This document shows, in pieces, positions 8,436-16,939 of a DNA stretch of 55,561 bases (position 1 is the first letter of the stretch; every line of letters starts with the position of its first letter). Source of the stretch: a virus; the IMG/VR virus record IMGVR_UViG_3300031963_000186, positions 1-55,561 of that record. One strand, given 5' to 3'. Position numbers and translations under genes: made by a program. The notes beneath the pieces were generated by a model. It did no database searches, had not been told where the DNA came from, and saw only the letters and a list, made by a program, of their open reading frames with translations.

Positions 8436-9350
8436 TCAGATACCAGGAGTACCGTAGACGGTACGTGGATCTGTCCAGCCAGGGATATAACGCTCGGTCG
8501 CCTTGTAGCGCATAGAGTCGGTTTCGAAATCACCTTCCATGCTCTTCTCAAGCTTGCGACGCATCATCAGCTGCAGACCAACTTGCGCGTCAGTCTTCAC
8601 CCACCAAGCGGTATTTGAAGTCAAACGAGACAGGTTAGCTTGGCCACCACCCAACATGCCCATCGACTTGATTGGGTTGATGTCGTTGTTGCCAGTGCCT
8701 GCGCGCAAGACGGACTTGAGCAGCACTTCAGCCTGGAACACGTTAGCCGGGCTCACGACCAGCTTTTCAGGTGTCAGACGAATACGCTTGCCGTTGTTGT
8801 CTACAGCTTGACGAATCTGGATCAGGATCTGTTCCAGAGAAGTCTGCGACAGGTTAGCAGCTGTGGTCAGCTGGTTGCTGAACGTACCAGAAGCGATCGG
8901 ATGAGCTGTGTTAACCAGCGACACGCCGTCACCACCGGTGTACGAGCCGTTAAAGGCACGGTTCAGGATGTTGGCGCACAAAGTCTCCTTGGTCTCGATC
9001 AACGACTGTGCCAAGTGCTTGGCGTAGGTTTGACCGATGGCAATGTGATCGCCGTCTTCTACGAGGACCTTGGTCAAGGCAAATGCCAGACCGTAGACCT
9101 TATAGACGTAGCGAGCATTGAACAGGACACCACCAGATTGGTAAGTGACCGGCATGCCGTCAGGGAGTTCAGGAGCCGCACCAAAACCGTAGAGCACAGG
9201 CTCTTCATGGTAGTTACGGGGGATACCTTGGCGCTCGTTGAATACTTGCTTCCATTCATCGGCGCGTTGGTCGTACAAGCCGTCAAACTCTTCATTAAGT
9301 ATGGGCTCAACAATGGACCGAAAGTCCGTACTTCTCATTGGGACAGCCAT
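8436..9350 (-). CDS. Major capsid protein
   Basis: 304 residues. It has the layout of the Mu gpT / HK97-fold type coat proteins: an N-terminal FRSIVEPILNEEFDGLYDQRADEWKQVF helix region, then AKHLAQSLIETKETLCANILNRAFNG (spine-helix type), NTAHPIASGTFSNQL, LTPEKLVVSPANVFQAEVLL, WWVKTD and a C-terminal KATERYIPGWTDPRTVYGTPG. Length fits a small podovirus coat protein. The gene sits between a scaffold-like gene upstream and head proteins downstream and is followed by a strong terminator, as expected for the most abundant virion protein. Confidence 0.87.
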   Translation of the reverse strand: MAVPMRSTDFRSIVEPILNEEFDGLYDQRADEWKQVFNERQGIPRNYHEEPVLYGFGAAPELPDGMPVTYQSGGVLFNARYVYKVYGLAFALTKVLVEDGDHIAIGQTYAKHLAQSLIETKETLCANILNRAFNGSYTGGDGVSLVNTAHPIASGTFSNQLTTAANLSQTSLEQILIQIRQAVDNNGKRIRLTPEKLVVSPANVFQAEVLLKSVLRAGTGNNDINPIKSMGMLGGGQANLSRLTSNTAWWVKTDAQVGLQLMMRRKLEKSMEGDFETDSMRYKATERYIPGWTDPRTVYGTPGI

Positions 9351-9362
9351 GTTTTAGCCTCC

Positions 9363-9926
9363 TTAGTAAGCGTTGATGGTTGCCACGTTCTGGTGCTCAG
9401 AAATCTGCACTTGAACAATGGTATACGCATCGCCCCAATTGTTGTCGGGACCAGGAGTGATGCCGATAACGCGCATTTGGGCGGTGCTGCCAGATGTGAC
9501 GACCGAACCGGTGTCCAATACGGCTTGGCTAATACCAGTCACGGTGCTACCCGCGGTGATACTGCCGAAGTTGAACTGGTTACCGATGTTAGTCACGTTT
9601 ACACTGCCATTGGCCTGGATCTGGTAAACGATCGTGGGGTCAATGGTGATGTAAGCCGTGATGTCGGTCGCTGGCGTGTTTGCCAGAAACTTGTTGGAAA
9701 CACGACGGCGGCCATCGCCATCGGTGAATTCAACGCCTTGGAAAGTGCCGACGAACGGATCGCCAACAGTCGCTGGAACTACGACACCATCCGTGCTGAT
9801 CTTGACGGGCTGGTTGAGTAGCAGAGTGACTGCAGCGTTGTTCGCCAGCGTGAAGGCTGCTGGCCGGACGAAACCACTTGCGTGGTACACCGGCTGGAAG
9901 CCAAAAGGTGCACTGGTAGAAGACAT
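9363..9926 (-). CDS. Capsid-associated (decoration-like) protein
   Basis: 187 residues lying just upstream of the coat gene. The start reads STSAPFGFQPVYHASGFVRPAAFTLANN, a pattern seen in aquatic phage head proteins, followed by beta-rich stretches (VKISTDGVVVPATVGDPFVGTFQGVEFTDGDGRRRVSNKF). It has no Cys. Likely forms part of the capsid surface or stabilises it; this is inferred from position and composition. Confidence 0.68.
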   Translation of the reverse strand: MSSTSAPFGFQPVYHASGFVRPAAFTLANNAAVTLLLNQPVKISTDGVVVPATVGDPFVGTFQGVEFTDGDGRRRVSNKFLANTPATDITAYITIDPTIVYQIQANGSVNVTNIGNQFNFGSITAGSTVTGISQAVLDTGSVVTSGSTAQMRVIGITPGPDNNWGDAYTIVQVQISEHQNVATINAY

Positions 9927-9961
9927 TTGCTAGTTCCTCATAAAGGGAATTGACAATCCCA

Positions 9962-10495
9962 TCAGGATTCTTCAAAGACTCCATGACGGGGGTTGTTGCG
10001 CAAGTCCTGCATACCGTCACCCTCAATGATACGTCCACCAGCTGCTGCAGCGCTTTCCTTGATTCCATCTAGGACGGCTGTAAGCTTTTCATCTTCGCGA
10101 GCAGGCGCGTCATGATGGGCTTCAGCCATGTAGCGTTGATAAAGAGACATTGGCAACTTAAATGCCAGCATCTCGTTGACACCAATGAACCCTGTCCATT
10201 CGCCTGTCTTAATGGTAACGTATTCCCAGCCAGGCACGTCTTCGGGTTTAATAGGTTCATAGCCCAACCGGATTCGCATCTGAATGGAATCACGGGGGTT
10301 TGTGGTGGTCAACCAGCAAGTGTGGTATCCGGGCAACTTCGGTAAATCAGGAAGTGCGTCTTGGAAAAATTGAGATCTGAACATCTCAACGCGGTCGTCA
10401 TCGCTGATGGCGCGGTTCTCAGTCACTGGGCGATCAGCGGCTGCTCTAGACTGGCGCGAGACGTCAGCGGTTCGTTTCAATCTTTCATCGGTCAT
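9962..10495 (-). CDS. Conserved head-module protein of unknown function
   Basis: 177 residues, mixed charge. Recognisable stretches are ALPDLPKLPGYHTCWLTTTNPRDSIQMRIRLGYEPIKPEDVPGW and a C-terminal GGRIIEGDGMQDLRNNPRHG. It lies between the scaffold-like gene (14 bases away) and the decoration-like gene. Proteins of this type are common in this position in aquatic podoviruses, but I know of no defined role; a capsid assembly factor is plausible. Confidence 0.65.
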   Translation of the reverse strand: MTDERLKRTADVSRQSRAAADRPVTENRAISDDDRVEMFRSQFFQDALPDLPKLPGYHTCWLTTTNPRDSIQMRIRLGYEPIKPEDVPGWEYVTIKTGEWTGFIGVNEMLAFKLPMSLYQRYMAEAHHDAPAREDEKLTAVLDGIKESAAAAGGRIIEGDGMQDLRNNPRHGVFEES

Positions 10496-10509
10496 TTTCT
10501 CACTCCTTT

Positions 10510-11487
10510 TCAGCGAGTTGCGTTATTTGAATTCTCACGATCCCACTTCGCGTACTGTTTCAAGTAACGCTGACGAAGTACGGGATCTTCCCAGACGCCG
10601 GCATCAATCATGGCTTGTTTCCGTTCTGGGGAGATGTAGACTTGTTGGCGAGAAGACGGTGGCGCTTGGTCCCTGCTCGAACCAATCGGCGGGCCCTTGC
10701 GACCCCCACGAGAATAGCCATCGTCATTATCCCCGCCTCCTTTAACGTGCGGTAGGCGTTTGGCAACACGCTTATCTAGCTCTTGCCAATACTCCTCTGA
10801 TTTCGGATTATAGCCCTCTTCCACGAGGGTTTGATCAATTGCAAGAACGATTTTAGATTCTTCATTCCGTGCATTTGGGTCATACCATCGATTCTTGCTG
10901 ATCCAGTCTTTCGCGTAGTTCGCGACTTCAGGATCTGGGCCTTGCTGCTCTGGTGCCTGGGTATGCATCTCCTGGGCAACCTGAGTCTGCTTGTGCTTGA
11001 TCATCTGAAGCTGCTGCACTTGCTTCATGGCCTCGTCACGGATCCGGAGAGCCTTGGCTACGTCCTCACCATTACCGGCCTCAACGGCCTGGCCCATGAT
11101 TCTTTCTGCGGCACGAACTTCTGCGATCTTCTCGTTGAGCCGAACATCGATGTTGCTGATCGTGTTTTGGACAGCCGTCTTTTCGACAGCCATCATACGC
11201 TTCTCGAGGTCCTCGTTCCGCTGCCTCAGGAAGTCAAGCTCGCGCTTGTCTCTCTCGATGGCCTGCTTCCGGCGCTCTGCACGGATCTGCTTTTCTTCTC
11301 GCCGCTTACGGCGGATTTCCTCGCGATCTTCGTTGTCCTCCGACAAACGGGCATCTTCGCCTGAATCATCGTCTTGGTCGTCGTTGTCCTCAGCCTTTGA
11401 CTCGACGGGTACAAACTCGACTTCTTGAGGCTTTTTCTGATCCTCGTCATCCTCTATGAGGATGGTCTCGCCTTTGTTTTCTGCCAT
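10510..11487 (-). CDS. Scaffold-like coiled-coil protein
   Basis: 325 residues, very highly charged. The first 70 are acidic (ETILIEDDEDQKKPQEVEF, DNDDQDDDSGEDARLSEDNEDREE), then a long alternating Arg/Glu/Lys coiled coil from about 60 to 180, followed by a basic Gly/Arg/Ser linker (about 255 to 280) and a C-terminal helix (ISPERKQAMIDAGVWEDPVLRQRYLKQYAKWD). Composition and position two genes before the coat gene match phage internal scaffolding proteins, which guide procapsid assembly and then leave the head. Confidence 0.72.
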   Translation of the reverse strand: MAENKGETILIEDDEDQKKPQEVEFVPVESKAEDNDDQDDDSGEDARLSEDNEDREEIRRKRREEKQIRAERRKQAIERDKRELDFLRQRNEDLEKRMMAVEKTAVQNTISNIDVRLNEKIAEVRAAERIMGQAVEAGNGEDVAKALRIRDEAMKQVQQLQMIKHKQTQVAQEMHTQAPEQQGPDPEVANYAKDWISKNRWYDPNARNEESKIVLAIDQTLVEEGYNPKSEEYWQELDKRVAKRLPHVKGGGDNDDGYSRGGRKGPPIGSSRDQAPPSSRQQVYISPERKQAMIDAGVWEDPVLRQRYLKQYAKWDRENSNNATR

Positions 11488-11506
11488 TGCCTGCTCCTTT
11501 CAGCAG

Positions 11507-11926
11507 TTAGATAAATGCCCGAATTGTGGTCGGATCTGCTGTAACCTTGCCAATGATGTCTAGGTCGTTGAAGATCACGAACTCGATTTCCTCCTCATTA
11601 GACCTGACGGTCCAACGATCGCCGCCATACTTTGGGGTCCGGACAAAGTCCCCAAGCTGGCACCAATGGCCCTCTGGCCAAGATTCCATGGTGTTTCTAT
11701 TTTTGTAAGCCAGTGGTCCAATAGCTACCACTTTGGCAACTTGTGTATTGCTGGCCTCGGTCTTCCGTGCCTCTTCAGGGATGAAGATGCCGCTTTTGGT
11801 TTGGCTCTTGGCCCGACGAATCTGGACCATGACACGGCTGCCAAACGGGATGATCCCAGGATCAACGACCGGAAAGGCGTCGTCAAGGGAATCATAGGCC
11901 ATACTGATGGGGTTTTCAAGTAGCAT
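11507..11926 (-). CDS. GroES-like co-chaperonin (Cpn10)
   Basis: 139 residues. From about residue 25: PFGSRVMVQIRRAKSQTKSGIFIPEEARKTE (the Cpn10 start and mobile-loop region), then VAKVVAIGPLAY, GDFVRTPKYGGDRW and an end strand EIEFVIFNDLDIIGKV, matching the GroES beta barrel. About 40 residues longer than bacterial GroES, mainly from an N-terminal extension. Viral co-chaperonins such as T4 gp31 replace host GroES on GroEL so that the coat protein can fold in an adapted cage; the neighbouring coat and scaffold genes fit that role. Confidence 0.88.
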   Translation of the reverse strand: MLLENPISMAYDSLDDAFPVVDPGIIPFGSRVMVQIRRAKSQTKSGIFIPEEARKTEASNTQVAKVVAIGPLAYKNRNTMESWPEGHWCQLGDFVRTPKYGGDRWTVRSNEEEIEFVIFNDLDIIGKVTADPTTIRAFI

Positions 11927-11946
11927 TCGCTGTTCTCCGTATGCTG

Positions 11947-12147
11947 TTAAAGTTCTGAGTCTCGCTTGTCTTGATCTCGCAAAAGCTGTTCGATCAGCTG
12001 CTTGGCACGGTCTAGGCCTGCGTACACGCCTTGCTGTCTGCCGGTCTCATAGCTGATGTCCTTACCTTCGCCGAACTTCTGGGCCATTGCCTCATGGGCA
12101 ATACGGGCCTTTTCGGCTTCGATCTTTGCGAAGATCTTGTCAAACAC
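11947..12147 (-). CDS. Small helical protein
   Basis: 66 residues, almost entirely helix-forming and charged: FDKIFAKIEAEKARIAHEAMAQKFGEG, then YETGRQQGVYAGLDRAKQLIEQLLRDQD. The GRQQGxYAGLxRAxxLIEQLL segment is common in small phage proteins near portal and terminase genes. No known function. It abuts the next upstream gene with no gap. Confidence 0.68.
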   Translation of the reverse strand: MFDKIFAKIEAEKARIAHEAMAQKFGEGKDISYETGRQQGVYAGLDRAKQLIEQLLRDQDKRDSEL

Positions 12148-12312
12148 CTATTTGCCTTTGCCGTTAGTCTTGACGACTTGCATCTTAGGCATCTTCTTGT
12201 AATCAGCACTAGGCTGAGGTGGCGTTGGGGCCGGATCTTTACCGCTGCCCTGAAGGGACGTTGGGTAAGGCTTGCCCATGGCCATTTGCTTATGCAAGTT
12301 GATGGCTTCCAT
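12148..12312 (-). CDS. Small Pro/Lys-rich protein after portal gene
   Basis: 54 residues. The start at 12312 is chosen because it follows AAGGAGAGAATC directly; earlier codons in the frame lie inside the portal gene. Sequence: MEAINLHKQMAMGKPYP, then a Pro-rich linker (DPAPTPPQPSADY) and a basic tail ending TNGKGK. Overlaps the end of the portal gene by no bases and touches the next gene. Unknown function. Confidence 0.6.
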   Translation of the reverse strand: MEAINLHKQMAMGKPYPTSLQGSGKDPAPTPPQPSADYKKMPKMQVVKTNGKGK

Positions 12313-12322
12313 GATTCTCTCC

Positions 12323-14863
12323 TTATGGACGTGGATTGGGATTGATACCGGTGCCTGTTGAGACACCGACCTTGTCACCCGACGCTATCTCCAAGGCGGC
12401 CAATTGCTTAGCCGTCTGGTTGTCGGATTCGTTCATGGCCAGACGAGCATCGATCTCGGCCCTGGTGCGCTGGTCCTCGGCGGACTGACGCAACTGTTCA
12501 CGCTGCAACTCTGCTTGCAGTTTTTCGATCTGCTGCTGCAATGTCATCTGGCGTTCCTGACTGCGCAACTGCATCTCGGCTTGCTTGAGCTGAGCATCGG
12601 TCTGCGCCTTCTGCTGCTTGAACTGTGCATCAGCCTGATCTTTCTGCATCTGTGCCTCGATTTGCTGCTTCATGACCTCGACACGAGGATCTGCTGGCAT
12701 CTGAGGCGGCGGCTGCATCTGCTGGAGCATCTCGATAGTCTGCTGGATGATGGCAGGTATCTGGCTGAAGGTCTCCTGAGCCTGCTTGTTGACCAGTTGA
12801 CTGGTTGCTGCTAGCATCCGATCCAAGGCTTTCTTCTCCTCAGTCGATGCGTCTTTTTGCAGTTCGCCAATGTCGACCTGGGCAGCATCAGAAGCTTCCT
12901 CGAAGATCTGGTTGGCATACCACAAGACCATGTGCTCCTTGAGGTGATCTAGCAAGAACGGCACGGCTTGCATGCCAATGATCTTGTTGCCACCAAACAT
13001 GGGGTTTGTGATGAAGTCCAAGTGCACCTGCAGATGAGCCAAGTGATCTTGCTCAGGGAACGCGACAATTGGGCGCTTCATGGTGGCCGCAATGTTCTCG
13101 TTGACTGCGTTCAGTTCCAAGGGCTGCTGTTTCGGGAGCAGCAAGTCCTTGCCCTGAGGAATCCGAAGTCTCTGGAGGAACATCTCCTCGACCTTGCGCA
13201 AGTCATACAGCTGAGGCATCGCCTGGGCACGGGCCATGACGGCCTGCACCTGGGCAAAACGCTGGGCTTCACTGAAGATGTTGGGGTCAGAGACTGGCAC
13301 GACATTCATCGGGCCTTCAAAGTCACTGCGCTTAACTAGCAACTCGCCAGTCTCGTCAACGACCTCCGATTCTTCAAGGTAAGTCTTGTTCAGGCGGAAC
13401 AACAGGTTCAAGACCCTGGCCATCGCATCATGCATCCGAGCATGAATGGCAGAGAACACGACCATGCCTTGCTCAAGGCGGGCAAGGGTCGTGCCGACTG
13501 GGGTGTTGGCATTGCTGTCAGCCAGTTCCTCAAACGTGGTCCTGACGACCTGTTGGCTGGCATCGACTAAGAAGCCGAGCAACTGGAACAGGACTGGGCT
13601 TGGTGGGTTGTATGGCATTGGCATGAGCATCTTGCGAATGTCATCCTGACCAAACGAACCTTCAATCTCCTTGACTTCTGTCGGGTCAACACGGTCTGTC
13701 TGGCCACCGGTCCCTGACTTCAGCTTCAAGAGCCCTGGGAAGTTGTTGATGTGGGCCGAGTCAAGCAGTGCCCTCAAGGCGCCAGTGGCAGCAGCTGACA
13801 GGCCACCGATCATGTGGATCATGCCAATGGGGTAAGCACCGCGCCAAGGCACGAATGGGAACTCAACCATCCAGAACATCTCCTGTCTGGTCTGGTCATC
13901 TTCTTCCCAGTTGCGATAGATGCTGAGAACCCGCTGAGTGTTCTTGTCAATGCTGATGATGTACGGAGCCAAGCCGTCATCGTTGCCGATGTCCATGAGC
14001 ACATAGCACTCAAACACGGTCCTCAGACCATCGGTGTTATAGCCATCTGATGCCCGACCTTCGATCTTGTCGTTAGCTTTCTGGGCCTTGGACTCATCAG
14101 GCGGTGCTGGGTCCGCACGAAGGTCTGCATCAAGGTACATGCCGGTGTCAACTCGCTTCTGATACTCGATGCGAGTCAGATACTGGACGTGAGTCTTGCG
14201 CTCTGACGTGTAGTAATTGGTGGCTGCAAACGGCAAGTAGACGTCGTCAATCGGGACGAACATCGGGACTGGCCGCTTCTTGTTCGGATCCCATGTGATC
14301 TTGAGGTACTGGCCGCCACCCAATGGCAACTGGGTCATGAGCTGCTCAAGCTCAGCCCTGAACTCAGGCATCTGAGTCGTCATCTGCCAGTTCAAGTACC
14401 TGGTGATGCGCTGCGCTTTCTCAACCTTGTCAAGGGTGGGATCACCGACGATCTTCTCTTTTGCAGGACCATCAGACGGGAAGATCTCCTTCATGGCCCT
14501 GGCTGAGAAGTCCACACATGCTTGAGTCAGCATGGGGTGAACAACCTTTGATGCGCCTGTGAAGGAAGCACCACCTGGGGCGTCGTCACCTAGGCCAGTG
14601 CGCCTAAGGCCTTCTTCATACTGCTCGTCTCGACGCTTACGGGCTTCCTTGTCCTTCTCGATCAGTTCAGAGAGACTGGTGCCAAGGTTTGCCAGTTCCC
14701 AGCTAGGCATTGACTCAGCCAAGTTTGCATAGAACTCGGTCTGACCAGGCGGAGTCTTGTCATTGATGGTGATTAATGCGCCACCGTCCTCAGTGTCCTC
14801 AACATCGTTGTCTTCTTCCGGAAGCTCGATGTATTCGCCTTGGTCGTCGTCTCTTTCAGCCAT
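12323..14863 (-). CDS. Portal protein (P22-like)
   Basis: 846 residues. The N-terminus is acidic; the core contains GDDAPGGASFTGASKVVHPMLTQACVDFSARAMKEIFPSDGPAK, LNWQMTTQMPEFRAELEQLMTQLPLGGGQYLKI, VPIDDVYLPFAATNYYTSERKTHV and AARMHDAMARVLNLLFRLNKTYL-type segments characteristic of large podovirus portals. The last 170 residues form a long Gln/Lys coiled coil (EVMKQQIEAQMQKDQADAQF onward), like the C-terminal barrel that distinguishes P22-type portals. It forms the dodecameric ring at the head vertex through which DNA is packaged and ejected. Upstream neighbour is the terminase. Confidence 0.88.
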   Translation of the reverse strand: MAERDDDQGEYIELPEEDNDVEDTEDGGALITINDKTPPGQTEFYANLAESMPSWELANLGTSLSELIEKDKEARKRRDEQYEEGLRRTGLGDDAPGGASFTGASKVVHPMLTQACVDFSARAMKEIFPSDGPAKEKIVGDPTLDKVEKAQRITRYLNWQMTTQMPEFRAELEQLMTQLPLGGGQYLKITWDPNKKRPVPMFVPIDDVYLPFAATNYYTSERKTHVQYLTRIEYQKRVDTGMYLDADLRADPAPPDESKAQKANDKIEGRASDGYNTDGLRTVFECYVLMDIGNDDGLAPYIISIDKNTQRVLSIYRNWEEDDQTRQEMFWMVEFPFVPWRGAYPIGMIHMIGGLSAAATGALRALLDSAHINNFPGLLKLKSGTGGQTDRVDPTEVKEIEGSFGQDDIRKMLMPMPYNPPSPVLFQLLGFLVDASQQVVRTTFEELADSNANTPVGTTLARLEQGMVVFSAIHARMHDAMARVLNLLFRLNKTYLEESEVVDETGELLVKRSDFEGPMNVVPVSDPNIFSEAQRFAQVQAVMARAQAMPQLYDLRKVEEMFLQRLRIPQGKDLLLPKQQPLELNAVNENIAATMKRPIVAFPEQDHLAHLQVHLDFITNPMFGGNKIIGMQAVPFLLDHLKEHMVLWYANQIFEEASDAAQVDIGELQKDASTEEKKALDRMLAATSQLVNKQAQETFSQIPAIIQQTIEMLQQMQPPPQMPADPRVEVMKQQIEAQMQKDQADAQFKQQKAQTDAQLKQAEMQLRSQERQMTLQQQIEKLQAELQREQLRQSAEDQRTRAEIDARLAMNESDNQTAKQLAALEIASGDKVGVSTGTGINPNPRP

Positions 14864-14875
14864 TCAAGTCTCCGG

Positions 14876-16351
14876 TCATGCAGCGTATGGGTTCACCAGC
14901 CGCGGTTTGTGCTCTCGCTCAACGGCCTTTTGCACTGGTTTAGTGACTGAGAGCGTATTGCGGTCAGCCAAGAGCCGTAGCGCTTGAGTCGTACTGTCGA
15001 CAAAATCATCATGCTTGATGGATCTTTCTCCATGGAAGCTGCAGATTTGCGAGATAAGCGGGTCGGCCCAGGAACGTGGATTCCCAGGCCGTTTGTCGGA
15101 TTCTACAACCCAAACGAATCCATGTGCAAATAAATGCGAGACTGCGTGAAGTCTTTGAAGCTTGTCAGCATTGCCCGGGTTGTATGGATAAGCCAGGATG
15201 TCCTCACGGGACAGCATTTGGCGGAGGCTGATGCCTGAGCCCTTGTCCTCGATAATCAGCAAGTCTGGTGAACGGCCTGTGAGATAGGACTGCTTGGGCC
15301 CAACGAGAGGCTTGATGACTGGCTTCATGTCATCGTCGCCATACCTGACTACCATCTCTTTTTTGACCCGTTCAATCAGGTCTGGCATGCCGAGGCGGTC
15401 TTGCCAGCAGTCAAGCAGCAAGAAGGCTGGCTTCTTGTCCTGCCTGAATACGCCCCAGACCGAGCAGGCCGTGTAGTCAGGATCGTGGCTCTTGCGGTCC
15501 GTAGTCTTCTCGCTGAAGGCCGTGTCCAGGCTCATGACGATGTACTCGAAGGATGGCAGCGGCTTGTCCTTAGACCACAGCTTCAGCCAGCTGCGCTTGA
15601 TGATGCCTGACTCTTCAGGATCGATGACCTCGGCGTAGATTTCCTGGCGGCCTAACTGCGTGCCTTCATACTGGGTAATTTCCTCAAGGAACGTCTTAGC
15701 CAGGTTCTCGGCATTGTCGTAGGTCGAACCTCTGGTCACCAGAACCCTGGACTTGGGCTTCTCGGCATCCTTGATCAGCTTGCGGACCAGCTCAATGGGC
15801 CTTGGGGTTGTGGTCACTACGACCTGGGGATTGTCCCCGAGACGTAGGCCAAAGCGCATCATGTCCCAGGTCTCCTCGACGTATTGCCAAGCAGCTAACT
15901 CATCGCACCAAACTCGGTGGAACTGTGGACCACGAAGACGGCTAGGTTCCTCAGCAGAGAAGCCACTGATGATGGACCCATTTGTCATGGTCAGTTCAGC
16001 CAGGCTCTTGTTGTAGCTCTCAATCTGGCTCTGTGGCAAGATGGACAAGAGCCCAGATTCACCCTCGAAGCAGACCCGTCTCACGTCAGAGCTAGTCGGT
16101 GCAATGACCCCGCATCTGACTCCTTGGTTCGTGACTGCGTATTTTGCGATGTCCTCAGCGCCAGTCCTTGTCTTGCCGAAGCCGCGTCCTGCCAAGATCA
16201 GCCACGTTGACCAGTCACCTTTCGGGGTCAGTTGTTCAGGTCTTGCGGTGGCTTTCCATTTAAGTTTCCAAGCCAGCAACTCAAGGTCCGACACCTCCAG
16301 CTGCGCGAGGCTGGACTGGATGGTCGTGAGTTCTGTCTTCGACAGGATCAT
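14876..16351 (-). CDS. terL: Terminase large subunit
   Basis: 491 residues, normal length. ATPase domain: Walker A AGRGFGKTRTG at residues 54 to 64, and Walker B FHRVWCDELAAW with the catalytic Glu. Nuclease domain (RNase H fold): acidic residues in VMSLDTAFSEKTTDRKSHDPDY, LLIIEDKGSG and HDDFVDSTTQALRLL. It powers DNA translocation into the procapsid through the portal and cuts the concatemer. It overlaps the small-subunit gene by 4 bases, and the portal gene follows 12 bases later. Confidence 0.93.
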   Translation of the reverse strand: MILSKTELTTIQSSLAQLEVSDLELLAWKLKWKATARPEQLTPKGDWSTWLILAGRGFGKTRTGAEDIAKYAVTNQGVRCGVIAPTSSDVRRVCFEGESGLLSILPQSQIESYNKSLAELTMTNGSIISGFSAEEPSRLRGPQFHRVWCDELAAWQYVEETWDMMRFGLRLGDNPQVVVTTTPRPIELVRKLIKDAEKPKSRVLVTRGSTYDNAENLAKTFLEEITQYEGTQLGRQEIYAEVIDPEESGIIKRSWLKLWSKDKPLPSFEYIVMSLDTAFSEKTTDRKSHDPDYTACSVWGVFRQDKKPAFLLLDCWQDRLGMPDLIERVKKEMVVRYGDDDMKPVIKPLVGPKQSYLTGRSPDLLIIEDKGSGISLRQMLSREDILAYPYNPGNADKLQRLHAVSHLFAHGFVWVVESDKRPGNPRSWADPLISQICSFHGERSIKHDDFVDSTTQALRLLADRNTLSVTKPVQKAVEREHKPRLVNPYAA

Positions 16352-16668
16352 TTCGTGTTCAGTTTCTCGATGAGCCCGGTGATCTGCTCAATAAGCTCGA
16401 GCCGCATCTCAAGGGGACCGCCGTCGGGTCCGGTGATCTCGACGGACTTCTTCTTGGCGTAGCCGTACTGAACCAGCTCCTTCATACAATCCTTGCGGAC
16501 CAGGAGATCGTGAGTGGGTTCAAAAGCCATCTCGGCCAGGGCCTCGAGAGGGTCACCGTGCTTGTCGACGATGCGGTCAAAGGTCTCTTGCCTGAGGATG
16601 TTTCTCTTGTTCAGACTACCCTTTTTGCGCCCGGAGCCCTCTGGCTTCACTCCTTTTTGGAATGGCAT
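16348..16668 (-). CDS. terS: Small terminase subunit (putative)
   Basis: 106 residues from ATG 16668 after CAAGGAGTACAAGT. The N-terminus PFQKGVKPEGSGRKKGSLNKRN is basic and is typical of phage proteins immediately before terL (DUF5681-like), followed by helices DPLEALAEMAFEPTHDLLVRKDCMKELVQYGYAKKK. It probably recognises the packaging site and stimulates the large subunit. It is the first gene of the late leftward operon. Confidence 0.7.
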   Translation of the reverse strand: MPFQKGVKPEGSGRKKGSLNKRNILRQETFDRIVDKHGDPLEALAEMAFEPTHDLLVRKDCMKELVQYGYAKKKSVEITGPDGGPLEMRLELIEQITGLIEKLNTK

Positions 16669-16699
16669 ACTTGTACTCCTTGCATTCTATGCAACCTCT

Positions 16700-16729
16700 A
16701 TTTTAGTTCGAAGACTAAAAAAGTGTAAA
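16700..16729 (-). promoter_or_regulatory. Candidate late promoter before the terminase genes
   Basis: Minus strand: TTTACA (16729 to 16724), 18-base spacer, TAAAAT (16705 to 16700), with the ribosome site of the small terminase about 25 bases further. A 7-bp dyad TTTTAGT/ACTAAAA (16701 to 16720, loop 6) covers the spacer and the -10 box, so it may be an operator that controls this promoter. Prediction from sequence only. Confidence 0.5.
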
Positions 16730-16747
16730 CAAGGCAACTCAAAATCC

Positions 16748-16895
16748 CTATATAGCATATTTTTTAGCCAAAACAGAGTGTATCAATACAGAAAACTAAT
16801 TATTTTAGTATCGTTCGTTCGATTTCATAAGAGTCCGCGCACCGAAAACAGGCTGGATTAATACACTCTGTTTTGGCTCTAAAACTCCTATATAG
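16748..16895. repeat. Long inverted repeat with 18-bp perfect arms
   Basis: AGCCAAAACAGAGTGTAT (16766 to 16783) is matched exactly by its reverse complement at 16861 to 16878; the centre is 77 bases. Outside each arm, 9 to 10 bases away, is a CTATATAG palindrome (16748 to 16755 and 16888 to 16895), so the symmetry extends over about 148 bases. It is too widely spaced for a terminator and looks like paired protein-binding sites, divergent promoters, or a replication origin. The right arm is part of the direct repeat shared with 34797 to 34866. Confidence 0.85.
16809..16881 (+). repeat. Border repeat, copy A
   Basis: 73 bases beginning TATCGTTCGTTCG and ending in TTAATACACTCTGTTTTGGC plus TCTA. 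The final 24 bases are identical to those of copy B at 34797 to 34866, and the start (TATCGTTCG), the C/G-rich middle and the AGGCTG element also match. Both copies have the same orientation and flank the early region. Confidence 0.85.
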
Positions 16896-16933
16896 CGTTT
16901 TGACAGATGATTACATTGCTTGCATTTTTAATT

Positions 16934-16939
16934 TATAAT
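16934..16939 (+). promoter_or_regulatory. -10 box of the rightward regulator gene
   Basis: A perfect TATAAT 29 bases before the ATG at 16969, giving a leader of about 22 bases. No good -35 box is present (TTACAT at 17-base spacing is weak), and there is no clear ribosome site, so the gene may be activator-dependent and weakly translated. Confidence 0.5.

Noticed and set aside
8640-9821. Long plus-strand open frame (393 codons)
   Set aside because: Lies opposite the capsid and decoration genes, has no ribosome site, and its protein sequence looks like an antisense shadow (low-complexity Val/Leu/His runs).
9948-9963. Short hairpin GGGA..TCCC before the 9363 gene
   Set aside because: Only about 4 to 5 certain base pairs and no T-tract; likely chance.
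16700-16720. TTTTAGT/ACTAAAA hairpin as a terminator
   Set aside because: It lies in front of the late operon, not behind a gene, and is A/T only; better read as an operator dyad within the promoter.
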